64,000 bases of DNA from CAZKAP01 sp964552195 (GTDB taxonomy: Bacteria; Bacteroidota; Bacteroidia; Flavobacteriales; Flavobacteriaceae): assembly GCA_964552195.1 (NCBI GenBank), contig CAZKFM010000014.1, forward strand, positions 3,279 to 67,278, given 5' to 3'. Both the position numbers and the translations under genes were made by a program. Numbering within the stretch: position 1 is the first letter of the stretch; each line of letters opens with the position of its first letter. The notes beneath the pieces are model-generated. The model was not told the DNA's origin. It did not search any database and saw only the letters and a program-made list of their open reading frames with translations. This document shows positions 1 through 8,393 of the stretch, in pieces.

Positions 1-27
1 GGATATCCATGGGTAAAATCTACAAAA

Positions 28-52
28 AAGCCCGGCCAAAAGGGCCAGGCTT
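28..52 (-). terminator. Rho-independent terminator of trxA
   Basis: Read on the minus strand, a GC-rich stem (AAGCCTGGCC / GGCCGGGCTT, one mismatch) with a short loop is followed by a run of T. It lies about 20 bp after the trxA stop codon, so it most likely ends the trxA transcript. Confidence 0.8.
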
Positions 53-72
53 CCTTAAAACTTATGGAATGT

Positions 73-390
73 TTAGAGGACTGCTTCCAATGCACCGGTA
101 TAGGTACTCTTATCGGAAACCCCTACGAAACGATTAACGATTTCTCCATCCTTGAATACGATCACCGTGGGGATACTGCGGATACCGTATTTCGCTGCAT
201 ACTGGGTATTGGTATCGACATCGACCTTTCCGACGATGGCCTTGCCTTCGTATTCGTTGCTGATTTCTTCGATTATGGGACCCACCATCCGGCAGGGTCC
301 ACACCAGGCCGCCCAAAAGTCGACAATTACAGGTTTATCACTATTGAGGACGACTTCTTCGAAGGTGGCATCTGTTATTTCTAAGGCCAT
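73..390 (-). CDS. trxA: Thioredoxin
   Basis: This is a 105-residue thioredoxin, the normal length for the family. It carries the canonical WCGPC dithiol active site in the segment VDFWAAWCGPC and the cis-proline loop SIPTVIVF. It acts as a cytosolic protein disulfide reductase, recycled by thioredoxin reductase (not in this window). The frame stays open 11 codons further upstream to 423, but the family N-terminus (MALEITDATF) begins at 390, so that ATG is chosen. A terminator follows directly and dnaE lies upstream on the same strand, about 100 bp away. Nothing is unusual in the sequence. Confidence 0.95.
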   Translation of the reverse strand: MALEITDATFEEVVLNSDKPVIVDFWAAWCGPCRMVGPIIEEISNEYEGKAIVGKVDVDTNTQYAAKYGIRSIPTVIVFKDGEIVNRFVGVSDKSTYTGALEAVL

Positions 391-492
391 TTTTACGATG
401 TTTTGATTCGCTAAATTAGTCAAATTTTTAGTGATTCCTTACAAAGCGGATACCCGTTGAGGACCCGGGGCAGCAGGGTCATCCTACTCGGG

Positions 493-3400
493 TCAGTTCA
501 GCTTGTAATGCAAGGATTCTTCCTCCAGCCATTTCAGAAAATCCCGGTCGATACGAACCTGGCAGCTGCGACTGCTGAGGTCAACCTGTATGTCTTCTTC
601 CGGTTCGTATATGCTTACAAACAGGTTTTTCTCTCCTTTGAAGTTGCCAATGGCCTCCAACAGTTTGCGAATGCGCTGCTCCTGCAGGCTCTTCAGGGGC
701 ATGTGCAGGGTGATCTTTCGGGCGTAGTGTTCCATGACATCCTGAAGCTGGCGGAAATCCACGTACTTGATGCGTGGCTCTCTGAGTTCCCCGGTCCTTT
801 TGTCTTCCCAACCCGCCTGAATCTGTAGCCGTAAGAATAGGAACGTATTGGGTGCCAGGAAGTGCTGATACTTCAGGTATTCCTCCCCGAAAATGCGGAA
901 CTGATAGGAATCCTCGTAATCTTCCAGGGTAAAGATCCCGAATCCTTTGCCTTGTCGGGATACCCGATGCTCTACCGAAGTGAGTATGCCCGCCACATTC
1001 ACCTCTTTACCGACCAGGCCCTGGAGATCGGTATTCAGGTCGTGCAGGTTGATATTGCAGAAATATTCGATCTCCATTTTGAAATCGTCCAGGGGATGCC
1101 CGGAGAGATAGAGTCCGACCACTTCCTTTTCCTTTCGAAGCTTCTCCATGGTTCCCCATTCCTCACATTCCGGAAACTCAGGGGTCTGCAGGAAGGATTC
1201 CTCGGCCTCGCCGAAGATGTTTACCTGCATGGAATTCTTCCCCTCCTGATACTTTTGCCCGAAGCGAACGGCCTTATCCAGAAAGGGTATACCGTTGGCA
1301 TCGGTAAAGAAGTACTGAGCCCGGTGGTGGTTACCCAGGGAATCGAAGGCACCAGCCAGCGCCATGTTTTCGAATGCCTTCTTGTTCGCCGCCCTCAGGT
1401 CGATCCTCTTGGCCAGGTCGAAGACGGAATCGAAGGTACCATTGGCCTTGCGTTCTTCCACTATGGTCTCAACGGCACCCTTGCCCACTCCGCGTATGGC
1501 GCCCAGGCCGAACCGTATGGCGTTGTCCTTATTTACCCCGAACTTGAAAAACGATTCATTGACATCAGGCCCCAAAACGGGTAGACCAATGCGTCGGCAT
1601 TCTTCCATGAAAAAAGTAACCGTCTCCAGGTGGTTCATGTTGTTGGAGAGTACGGCGGCCATGTATTCGGCCGGATAGTGGGCCTTGAGGTAGGCCGTCT
1701 GGTAAGCGATAAACGCATAGCAGGTCGAATGGCTCTTGTTGAACGCATAACTTGCAAAGGCCTCCCAATCCTTGTAGATTTTTTCCAGGATCTCCCTGGG
1801 GTGACCGTTCTTCACTCCCCCTTCGATGAATTGCGGACGCAGCTTCTCGATCAGGTCGAACTTCTTTTTCGCCATCGCCTTGCGGAGGACATCGGCGTCG
1901 CCCTTACTGAATCCGGCAAGCTTCTGAGAAAGCCGCATTACCTGCTCCTGATAGACGGTGATCCCGTAGGTGACCTGCAGGTATTCTTCCATGGCTGGCA
2001 GGTCGTAGCTGATCTGTTCCAGTCCGTGCTTACGGGCAATAAAACTTGGAATGTATTCCAGGGGCCCGGGACGATACAAGGCATTCATGGCGATCAGGTC
2101 GTCGAATACCGTGGGCTTGAGTTCCTTGAGGTACTTCTGCATCCCTTTGGATTCGTACTGGAAGATGCCAATTGTTTCCCCTCTCTGAAACAGCTCATAG
2201 GTCTTGGCATCATCCAGAGGGAAGTTCTCCGGATCGAGTTCAACCCCCGAACGCGCCTTGACTATTTTGACGGTATCCTTGATCAGCGAGAGGGTCTTAA
2301 GGCCCAGGAAATCCATCTTGAGCAGCCCGGCACTCTCCACCACGGAGTTGTCGAACTGAGTCGCATTCAGGTGGGATTCCTTGGAATTGGCGATGGGTAC
2401 GAACTTGGTCATGTCGTCCGGGGTGATGATTACCCCGCAGGCATGTATACCCGTACTCCGTACCGAACCTTCCATGACCCGTGCCATTCGGACGATCTTC
2501 CCTTCCTCCGAATCGGAATCCATCAGCGCCCGAAGCTGCATGATTCCCTCGATCTGTTCGCTCCGAAACTTCTTTCGGATATCGGCCTCTTCCATGTCCA
2601 GAACCTTGTTCAACTTGTTCATTTCGGGCAGGTACTTGGCCAGGCGGTCTGCGTCCTGCAGCGGCAGGTCCATCACCCGGGCGGTATCCCTTATGGACGA
2701 TTTACCCGCCATGGTACCGTAAGTAATGATCTGGGCCACCTGGTTGGATCCGTATTTGTCGATCACATAATCCAGTACCTTGCCCCGGCCTTCGTCATCA
2801 AAGTCGATATCGATATCGGGCAGGGACACCCGGTCGGGGTTCAGGAAGCGCTCGAAGAGCAGGTCGTAATGAATGGGGTCGATATTGGTGATCTCCAGGC
2901 AGTATGCGACTACGGAGCCCGCGGCCGATCCCCGGCCCGGGCCAACCGAAACCCCCATGTTACGGGCCTCCCGAATCAGGTCCTCGACGATCAGGAAATA
3001 GCCCGGATAACCCGAATGGGCAATGGTTTCCAACTCGAAGTCGATGCGTTCCCTGATCTCGGTAGTCAGAGTGCCGTACCGCTTTTCCGCCCCGAGGTAG
3101 GTAAGGTGTTTCAGGTAGGCATTCTCGCCCCGGTGGCCGCCGTCTTTCTCGTCTTCCGGGTCCCGGAATTCCTCGGGAATTTCGAATATGGGAAGCAGCA
3201 CATCTCGTGCGAGTTCATAGGGCTCGACCTTGTCCACGATCTCCTGTATGTTCAGGATGCATTCGGGCAGGTCGCGAAAAAGCTCCTTCATCTCAGCCGG
3301 GGACTTGAAATAGTACTCGCTATTGGGCAAACCGTAGCGGAACCCGCGTCCACGTCCTATGGGCGTCTCTTTTTTCTCTCCGTCCTTTACGCAGAGCAAG

Positions 3401-4857
3401 ATATCGTGGGCCTCTGCATCTTCCTTGTAACGGTAGTAGGTGTTGTTGGTGGCGACCAGGGGAATTTCGTGTTTTTCGGCCAGGCGTAAGAGCACCTCGT
3501 TTACCCGGTCTTCGTCCTCCTGCCCGTGTCGCATGATTTCCAGGTAGAAGTCTTGTCCGAAGGTTTCCTTCCACCACAGAAGTGCCTCTTCGGCCTGGTT
3601 TTCCCCGTAATTAAGGATTTTGGAAGGAATTTCCCCTTCCATTCCGCCGGAGAGCACGATCAGCTCATCTTTATACGACTCCAGGAGTTCGCGATCGATT
3701 CTGGGAACGTAGTAGAACCCTTCGGTGAAAGAGACGGAAGAGAGCTTGGCCAGATTCAGGTATCCCTGTTTGTTCTTCGCCAGCACCACGATCCGGTAGC
3801 CATTATCCTTGTTGCTCTGGTCTTTGTGATCCTTGCAGACCTGAAATTCCACCCCGATTATGGGTTTGATTTGCCGGGCATCTCCGGATGCACCTGATTC
3901 AGTCTGGGCCTCACTAAGCTTAGCATTCATGGCCTGCACAGCGGATACAAACTTAAAGGCTCCCATCAGGTTGCCGTGATCGGTAATGGCAACGGCAGTA
4001 CAACCAAATTCTGCTGCCGCCTCAACCAGGTCCTGGGGCGACATGGTGGATTGCAGAACCGAATATTGGCTGTGGTTGTGCAGGTGAGCAAAGGGTGCCT
4101 GTTCCCATTCCTCACCCAGTTCGACTTGGGTTCTGGTCGGAACCTCCCGTTCCTCTGGTCGAAAGGCCAGGGATGCTTCTTTCAGGTTAACATGTTCCAG
4201 GCCGACCGCCTTGATGGGGTCGGGCTGTGCTTTTCTAAAGGCATCGAAATACCCCTTGGTAACACCGAGTTGCTCGGCAGAAAATTCCTGACGGCGGATG
4301 AGTTCCAGGAAGCAGCGCGTAGTGGCTTCCACGTCCGCCGTAGCATTGTGGGCCTCCTCGAAGGGTGACTGGAACAGGAATTCGTGCAGTTCCGTGAGCG
4401 TTGGGAGCTTGAACTTGCCTCCGCGTCCTCCCGGTATGCGGCAGAGTTTTGCCGTCTCCTCGGTACAGGTGTCCAGTACGGGCAGCTCCAGTAGTTTACT
4501 ATCAAAGCCTGCCCGAACCTGTTCGCATCCCATCACGTTGAGATCGAAATTCAGGTTGTGTCCGACCACAAATTCCACCTGCCCCAGTGCGGTTTCGAAG
4601 GCCTCGAGTACCTCTTGTAGTGGCACCCCTTCTGCCTCGGCCAGGGCCGTGGAGATTCCGTGGACCTTTTCGGATTCGAAAGGTATTTCGTACCCATCCG
4701 GCCTGATCAGGAAATCCCGATTCTCGACCAGCCTGCCCTCTCCGTCGTGAATCTGCCAGGCCAGCTGCACACAGCGGGGCCAGTTATCCGTATCGGTTAT
4801 TGGGGCGTTCCGGTTCTTAGGCAGTCCGGTGGTTTCTGTATCGAAAATCAGGTACAT
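493..4857 (-). CDS. dnaE: DNA polymerase III alpha subunit with fused N-terminal 3'-5' exonuclease
   Basis: This is the 1454-residue replicative polymerase catalytic subunit. Residues about 1-200 form a DnaQ-like DEDDh exonuclease: ExoI DTETTG at residues 6-11, ExoII HNLNFD near 100, and ExoIII HNATADVEAT near 170. All acidic residues and the histidine are present, so proofreading is probably active. A PHP domain follows from about residue 255 (HLHNHSQYSVL, ITDHGN), then the polymerase core with catalytic PDIDIDFDD, the (HhH)2 region and a C-terminal OB fold. Enzymes such as E. coli DnaE are about 1160 residues and lack the exonuclease. The extra domain explains the length and is a recurring Bacteroidota arrangement. 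The last acidic and hydrophobic residues may include the clamp-binding site, but I did not identify it firmly. Confidence 0.95.
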   Translation of the reverse strand: MYLIFDTETTGLPKNRNAPITDTDNWPRCVQLAWQIHDGEGRLVENRDFLIRPDGYEIPFESEKVHGISTALAEAEGVPLQEVLEAFETALGQVEFVVGHNLNFDLNVMGCEQVRAGFDSKLLELPVLDTCTEETAKLCRIPGGRGGKFKLPTLTELHEFLFQSPFEEAHNATADVEATTRCFLELIRRQEFSAEQLGVTKGYFDAFRKAQPDPIKAVGLEHVNLKEASLAFRPEEREVPTRTQVELGEEWEQAPFAHLHNHSQYSVLQSTMSPQDLVEAAAEFGCTAVAITDHGNLMGAFKFVSAVQAMNAKLSEAQTESGASGDARQIKPIIGVEFQVCKDHKDQSNKDNGYRIVVLAKNKQGYLNLAKLSSVSFTEGFYYVPRIDRELLESYKDELIVLSGGMEGEIPSKILNYGENQAEEALLWWKETFGQDFYLEIMRHGQEDEDRVNEVLLRLAEKHEIPLVATNNTYYRYKEDAEAHDILLCVKDGEKKETPIGRGRGFRYGLPNSEYYFKSPAEMKELFRDLPECILNIQEIVDKVEPYELARDVLLPIFEIPEEFRDPEDEKDGGHRGENAYLKHLTYLGAEKRYGTLTTEIRERIDFELETIAHSGYPGYFLIVEDLIREARNMGVSVGPGRGSAAGSVVAYCLEITNIDPIHYDLLFERFLNPDRVSLPDIDIDFDDEGRGKVLDYVIDKYGSNQVAQIITYGTMAGKSSIRDTARVMDLPLQDADRLAKYLPEMNKLNKVLDMEEADIRKKFRSEQIEGIMQLRALMDSDSEEGKIVRMARVMEGSVRSTGIHACGVIITPDDMTKFVPIANSKESHLNATQFDNSVVESAGLLKMDFLGLKTLSLIKDTVKIVKARSGVELDPENFPLDDAKTYELFQRGETIGIFQYESKGMQKYLKELKPTVFDDLIAMNALYRPGPLEYIPSFIARKHGLEQISYDLPAMEEYLQVTYGITVYQEQVMRLSQKLAGFSKGDADVLRKAMAKKKFDLIEKLRPQFIEGGVKNGHPREILEKIYKDWEAFASYAFNKSHSTCYAFIAYQTAYLKAHYPAEYMAAVLSNNMNHLETVTFFMEECRRIGLPVLGPDVNESFFKFGVNKDNAIRFGLGAIRGVGKGAVETIVEERKANGTFDSVFDLAKRIDLRAANKKAFENMALAGAFDSLGNHHRAQYFFTDANGIPFLDKAVRFGQKYQEGKNSMQVNIFGEAEESFLQTPEFPECEEWGTMEKLRKEKEVVGLYLSGHPLDDFKMEIEYFCNINLHDLNTDLQGLVGKEVNVAGILTSVEHRVSRQGKGFGIFTLEDYEDSYQFRIFGEEYLKYQHFLAPNTFLFLRLQIQAGWEDKRTGELREPRIKYVDFRQLQDVMEHYARKITLHMPLKSLQEQRIRKLLEAIGNFKGEKNLFVSIYEPEEDIQVDLSSRSCQVRIDRDFLKWLEEESLHYKLN

Positions 4858-5116
4858 AGGCGAAGGCTTTGTGAAAACGGATTCGGGGCGTATGCCGAAT
4901 CGCGTATCGGTCTTTCAAAAATACGGTTTCGAACAGGTGGTCTGCCGTGGGGGTTACCGGACTTTTTCACTTGTTGAAAACTAAAAAGGAGTCACTAGTT
5001 CGGGAGGCTCGAATGGCTCTTTCAGAAGTTTCAACCAGCGCCTCATCTGCGCCAACCTAAAGAGTAACAGGATGAAAAATTACCTAGTATGTGTTCCGAA
5101 CATGCGCGAAGATTTG

Positions 5117-5124
5117 TATATTTG
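5117..5124 (+). promoter_or_regulatory. Probable -7 box of the rpsP-rimM-trmN6 operon
   Basis: TATATTTG matches the Bacteroidota housekeeping -7 consensus TAnnTTTG exactly. It lies 63 bp before the rpsP ATG, placing the transcription start near 5131. A weak TTC at about 5094-5096 sits at a suitable distance for the -33 element. The rest of the 330-bp interval 4858-5187 contains no gene that I can see. Confidence 0.6.
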
Positions 5125-5153
5125 CGCCTCGAAATTTCTAGAATTAATCATCG

Positions 5154-5172
5154 GTGGGGTCGTGAACCTCAC
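5154..5172 (+). promoter_or_regulatory. Hairpin in the rpsP leader
   Basis: GTGGGGT (5154-5160) can pair with ACCTCAC (5166-5172), 7 bp including one G-U pair, around a 5-nt loop. It sits in the predicted leader just upstream of rpsP. A ribosomal-protein leader role is possible, but the stem is short and was found by eye only. Confidence 0.3.
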
Positions 5173-5187
5173 ACAAATTAATGTGAT

Positions 5188-5853
5188 ATGCCAGTACGTA
5201 TTCGTCTTCAGCGACACGGAAAAAAAGGTAAACCCTTCTATTGGGTAGTGGCCGCCGATTCAAGGGCCAAGAGGGATGGAAAATTCCTCGAAAAACTCGG
5301 AACCTATAATCCGAACACCAATCCCGCGACCATAGATCTGGACGTGGACAGCTCCGTAAAATGGTTACAAAACGGCGCTCAGCCATCCGATACTGCCCGC
5401 GCCATACTCTCTTACAAGGGGGTTATGATGAAGCACCACCTGCTGATGGGTATGAATAAGGGTGCCCTGACCGAAGAGCAGGTAGAGGAACGTTTTCAGG
5501 CCTGGTTAAAGGAAAAGCAGCAGCGGATACAGGACAAGATTGATGGACTGGACAAGGCCAAGCAAGAGGCTCGAGCCAAGGCTCTGGAAGCCGAACGAAA
5601 GGTAAACGAGGAGCGAATTGCGGCCCTGGCCCCTGAGCCCGAGGTAGAGGAGGCAGCTGCAGAAGGCGAAGAGGCCACTGCGGAAACAGCGGAAGCTGAG
5701 GTTGCCGAAGAGACTCCAGCCGAAGAAGCCCCTGCTGAAAAGGAGGCTGCTGCCACTGAGGAAGCTCCTGCTGAAGAGCCCAAGGCTGAGAAAGAGGCCC
5801 CTGCTGCCGAGGACACTCCTGCGGATTCAGAAGAAGAGAAGACCGGAGAGTAG
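5188..5853 (+). CDS. rpsP: 30S ribosomal protein S16 with long acidic C-terminal tail
   Basis: Residues 1 to about 85 are a typical S16 (MPVRIRLQRHGKKGKPFYWVV, DSRAKRDGKFLEKLGTYNP), a 16S rRNA-binding protein of the small subunit body. From about residue 95 the protein continues through a predicted helical, charged region (EERFQAWLKEKQQR onward). It ends in roughly 80 residues of low-complexity Ala/Glu/Pro repeats such as EEAPAEKEAA. Total length is 221 residues against about 80-90 in E. coli. Extended S16 tails are common in Bacteroidota, but this one is long. It heads an operon with rimM, whose start lies 10 bp after the rpsP stop, in the usual rpsP-rimM pairing. Confidence 0.95.
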   Translation: MPVRIRLQRHGKKGKPFYWVVAADSRAKRDGKFLEKLGTYNPNTNPATIDLDVDSSVKWLQNGAQPSDTARAILSYKGVMMKHHLLMGMNKGALTEEQVEERFQAWLKEKQQRIQDKIDGLDKAKQEARAKALEAERKVNEERIAALAPEPEVEEAAAEGEEATAETAEAEVAEETPAEEAPAEKEAAATEEAPAEEPKAEKEAPAAEDTPADSEEEKTGE

Positions 5854-5863
5854 GCATAAGGCC

Positions 5864-6388
5864 ATGGACATAGAGGCCTGCTTTTATCTCGGTAAGATCG
5901 TTTCGAAGTACAGCTTTAAGGGAGAATTGCTGCTTAAGCTGGATTCGGATAATCCCGAACAATATTTAGAATTGGAGTCCGTGTTCCTCGATCTCAGGGG
6001 AACGCTGGTTCCTTTTTTTATGGAGCGATGTAAACTTCATAAATCCGATTTGCTGCGAATCGCCTTCGAGGGAGTGGATACCGAGGCCGATGCGGACGCA
6101 CTGATCGGTTGCGAGGCCTATTTGCCGTTGGACATGCTTCCCAGGCTGGAAGGCAACAAGTTCTATTATCACGAAGTCATCGGATTTCGCATCGAAGATG
6201 TGAATAGGGGCGAGGTAGGTACCCTGAGTCGTATAGACGACACCGGCGGACAGGTCATGGCCTACATCGAGTGGAAGGGCAAGGAATGGCTGTTGCCCGT
6301 AACCGATGATACCGTTAGTAAGGTGGACCGCGAAGGTCGGGTCCTCCATGTCATGGCCCCGGAAGGGCTGATCGACCTGTACCTGTAA
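5864..6388 (+). CDS. rimM: Ribosome maturation factor RimM
   Basis: This is a 174-residue RimM, which binds S19 and helps mature the 3' domain of the 16S rRNA in the 30S subunit. The N-terminal RimM barrel (CFYLGKIVSKYSFKGELLLKLDSDNPEQYLELESVFL) and the C-terminal PRC-like barrel (FYYHEVIGFRIEDVNRGEVGTL, then EWLLPVTDDTVSKVD) are both recognisable. The frame is open further upstream inside rpsP, but ATG 5864, 10 bp after the rpsP stop, gives the family start MDIEACFYLGKI. It is translated in the rpsP operon. Confidence 0.93.
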   Translation: MDIEACFYLGKIVSKYSFKGELLLKLDSDNPEQYLELESVFLDLRGTLVPFFMERCKLHKSDLLRIAFEGVDTEADADALIGCEAYLPLDMLPRLEGNKFYYHEVIGFRIEDVNRGEVGTLSRIDDTGGQVMAYIEWKGKEWLLPVTDDTVSKVDREGRVLHVMAPEGLIDLYL

Positions 6389-6410
6389 TACCGCTCTTAG
6401 CCTCGAGCGA

Positions 6411-7145
6411 ATGTCGGATCACCAGCAGTTATCCAGGGAATATTTCAGATTTAAACAGTTCTTCGTGCGGCACGATCGCTGCGCCATGAAGGTCGGTACA
6501 GACGGTATATTGCTAGGCGCCTGGGCCAGGATTCCGGATGGCCGGGTCCGAATCCTCGATGTGGGTAGCGGTTCAGGGCTGATATCCCTGCAATTGGCTC
6601 AGCGCTATCCCGAGGCAGTCCTGACCGCCCTCGAGATTGAGGAAGAGGCCGCTCTGCAGTCTGCGGAGAATTTCATGGAATCCCCCTGGTCGGACCGTCT
6701 GGAATGCATTATTGGAGATTTTGCCGATCCTCCTGCTTTTTCCGATCTCTTTCACGGGATAATCAGTAACCCCCCGTTTCACAGCGCATCCACATCTAAA
6801 CGGCCGGGCGGGCGGGGCCGCGCAAGGAACACCTCTGCTCTTCCTCCTTCAACCTTGTTTCGGCAGGCATTCAATCTGAGTAGCAGTGAGGCGCGTTTTT
6901 CGCTGATCTGGCCGGGGGACACCTTTTCAGAGATTGAGGAGGGGGCCGCACTTGCGGGTTGGTTTCCCAGTCGCCTGACCCGAATTCGAACCCGAATCGG
7001 CGGCCCCTGCAAACGCATTCTAAGTGAATGGGTCAAGGTACCTGCAAATCGGCGGGAAGAGGATGAATTGTGCATAGGGGATGCAGAGGGCAACTATAGT
7101 AGGGAATACATCCGCCTCACCGCGGATTTCTACCTTGATTTGTGA
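6411..7145 (+). CDS. trmN6: tRNA1(Val) (adenine37-N6)-methyltransferase TrmN6 (YfiC) family
   Basis: This 244-residue class I SAM-dependent methyltransferase has motif I DVGSGSG (residues 50-56) and the catalytic NPPF motif (120-123) of N6-adenine methyltransferases. The N-terminus (FRFKQFFVRHDRCAMKVGTDGILLGAWA) is characteristic of the YfiC/TrmN6 family, which methylates A37 of tRNA1(Val). It follows rimM by 22 bp on the same strand, so it is probably co-transcribed with two other translation genes. The family call is secure; the exact tRNA target is inferred from the family. Confidence 0.88.
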   Translation: MSDHQQLSREYFRFKQFFVRHDRCAMKVGTDGILLGAWARIPDGRVRILDVGSGSGLISLQLAQRYPEAVLTALEIEEEAALQSAENFMESPWSDRLECIIGDFADPPAFSDLFHGIISNPPFHSASTSKRPGGRGRARNTSALPPSTLFRQAFNLSSSEARFSLIWPGDTFSEIEEGAALAGWFPSRLTRIRTRIGGPCKRILSEWVKVPANRREEDELCIGDAEGNYSREYIRLTADFYLDL

Positions 7146-7212
7146 GCGTATTATACAAGCGAATCTCCCGGTTCTAGCGGGAGCTTCGTAAATTTGATGA
7201 AAATCACCCAGC

Positions 7213-8391
7213 ATGAAACCCGACTTGTTCGAATCCCCCGATTATTACCTGATGGACGAGCTGTTGACCGATGAACACAAACTGGTCCGGGACGCCACAC
7301 GCTCCTGGGTCAAGAAGGAGGTGTCGCCCATAATCGAGGAGCATGCCCAACGGGCTGAATTCCCCAAATCCGTAATTGGTGGACTGGCGGAAATCGGGGC
7401 ATTTGGGCCCTATATCCCGGAGGAATACGGGGGGGCCGGCTTGGACCAGATCTCCTATGGCCTGATCATGCAGGAGATTGAGCGGGGCGATAGTGGTATA
7501 CGTTCTACGGCCTCGGTTCAGTCTTCACTGGTGATGTATCCGATCTTCAAATACGGAACGGAGGAACAGCGCAAGAAATTCCTGCCGAAATTAGCCTCTG
7601 GCAAGATGATGGGTTGCTTCGGTCTTACCGAGCCGAACCACGGATCGAATCCCGGGGGCATGGAGACCCGGTATACTGATCAGGGAGATCATTTTCTGCT
7701 CAACGGCGCCAAGCTGTGGATCTCGAATTCACCCTTTGCCGATATCGCCGTCGTATGGGCCAAAAACGAGGAAGGCCGCATCCACGGTCTGATTGTGGAG
7801 CGCGGCATGGAGGGCTTCAGCACTCCGGAGACCCACGGGAAATGGTCGCTCAGGGCATCGGCTACGGGTGAACTGATCTTCGATAATGTCCGCGTTCCCA
7901 AGGAAAACCTGCTTCCCGGCAGGAGTGGACTCGGGGCACCACTGAGTTGCCTGGATTCTGCGCGCTACGGCATTGCCTGGGGTGCCATAGGAGCGGCCAT
8001 GGATTGTTATGATACAGCCCTGCGCTATGCCAAGGAGCGGGAGCAGTTTGGTAAGCCCATAGCGGGATTTCAGCTGCAGCAGAAGAAACTGGCAGAGAGC
8101 ATAACCGAGATCACCAAGGCCCAGTTGCTGGTCCTTCGCCTCGGACAGCTCAAGAACGAGGACCGAGCCAGCAGCGCCCAGATATCCATGGCCAAAAGGA
8201 ACAATGTGGAAATGGCCCTTAAGATTGCCAGGGAATCCCGACAGATACTCGGAGGTATGGGTATCATGGGAGACTACCCCATCATGCGTCATATGATGAA
8301 TCTCGAAAGCGTGGTGACCTATGAGGGCACCCATGACATTCACCTGCTAATCACCGGTGCCGATATTACCGGCATCACGGCCTTTATGTAA
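7213..8391 (+). CDS. gcdH: Acyl-CoA dehydrogenase, glutaryl-CoA dehydrogenase type
   Basis: This is a 392-residue FAD-dependent acyl-CoA dehydrogenase with the family signatures GCFGLTEPNHGSNPGGM and REQFGKPIAGFQLQQKKLAE. The C-terminal TYEGTHDIH supplies the catalytic base Glu, about residue 371. Position of the Glu and overall similarity point to the glutaryl-CoA dehydrogenase subfamily, which oxidises and decarboxylates glutaryl-CoA to crotonyl-CoA in lysine and tryptophan breakdown. Other short-chain acyl-CoA substrates cannot be excluded. It stands alone between trmN6 and the convergent second dnaE gene, with only 2 bp between the two stop codons. Confidence 0.88.
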   Translation: MKPDLFESPDYYLMDELLTDEHKLVRDATRSWVKKEVSPIIEEHAQRAEFPKSVIGGLAEIGAFGPYIPEEYGGAGLDQISYGLIMQEIERGDSGIRSTASVQSSLVMYPIFKYGTEEQRKKFLPKLASGKMMGCFGLTEPNHGSNPGGMETRYTDQGDHFLLNGAKLWISNSPFADIAVVWAKNEEGRIHGLIVERGMEGFSTPETHGKWSLRASATGELIFDNVRVPKENLLPGRSGLGAPLSCLDSARYGIAWGAIGAAMDCYDTALRYAKEREQFGKPIAGFQLQQKKLAESITEITKAQLLVLRLGQLKNEDRASSAQISMAKRNNVEMALKIARESRQILGGMGIMGDYPIMRHMMNLESVVTYEGTHDIHLLITGADITGITAFM

Positions 8392-8393
8392 CT

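Noticed and set aside
1630..3489. A 619-codon plus-strand open frame opposite dnaE, and a similar 546-codon frame at 9027-10667 opposite dnaE2
   Set aside because: Both are antisense shadows of clearly conserved polymerase genes in GC-rich DNA; their translations show no recognisable domain.
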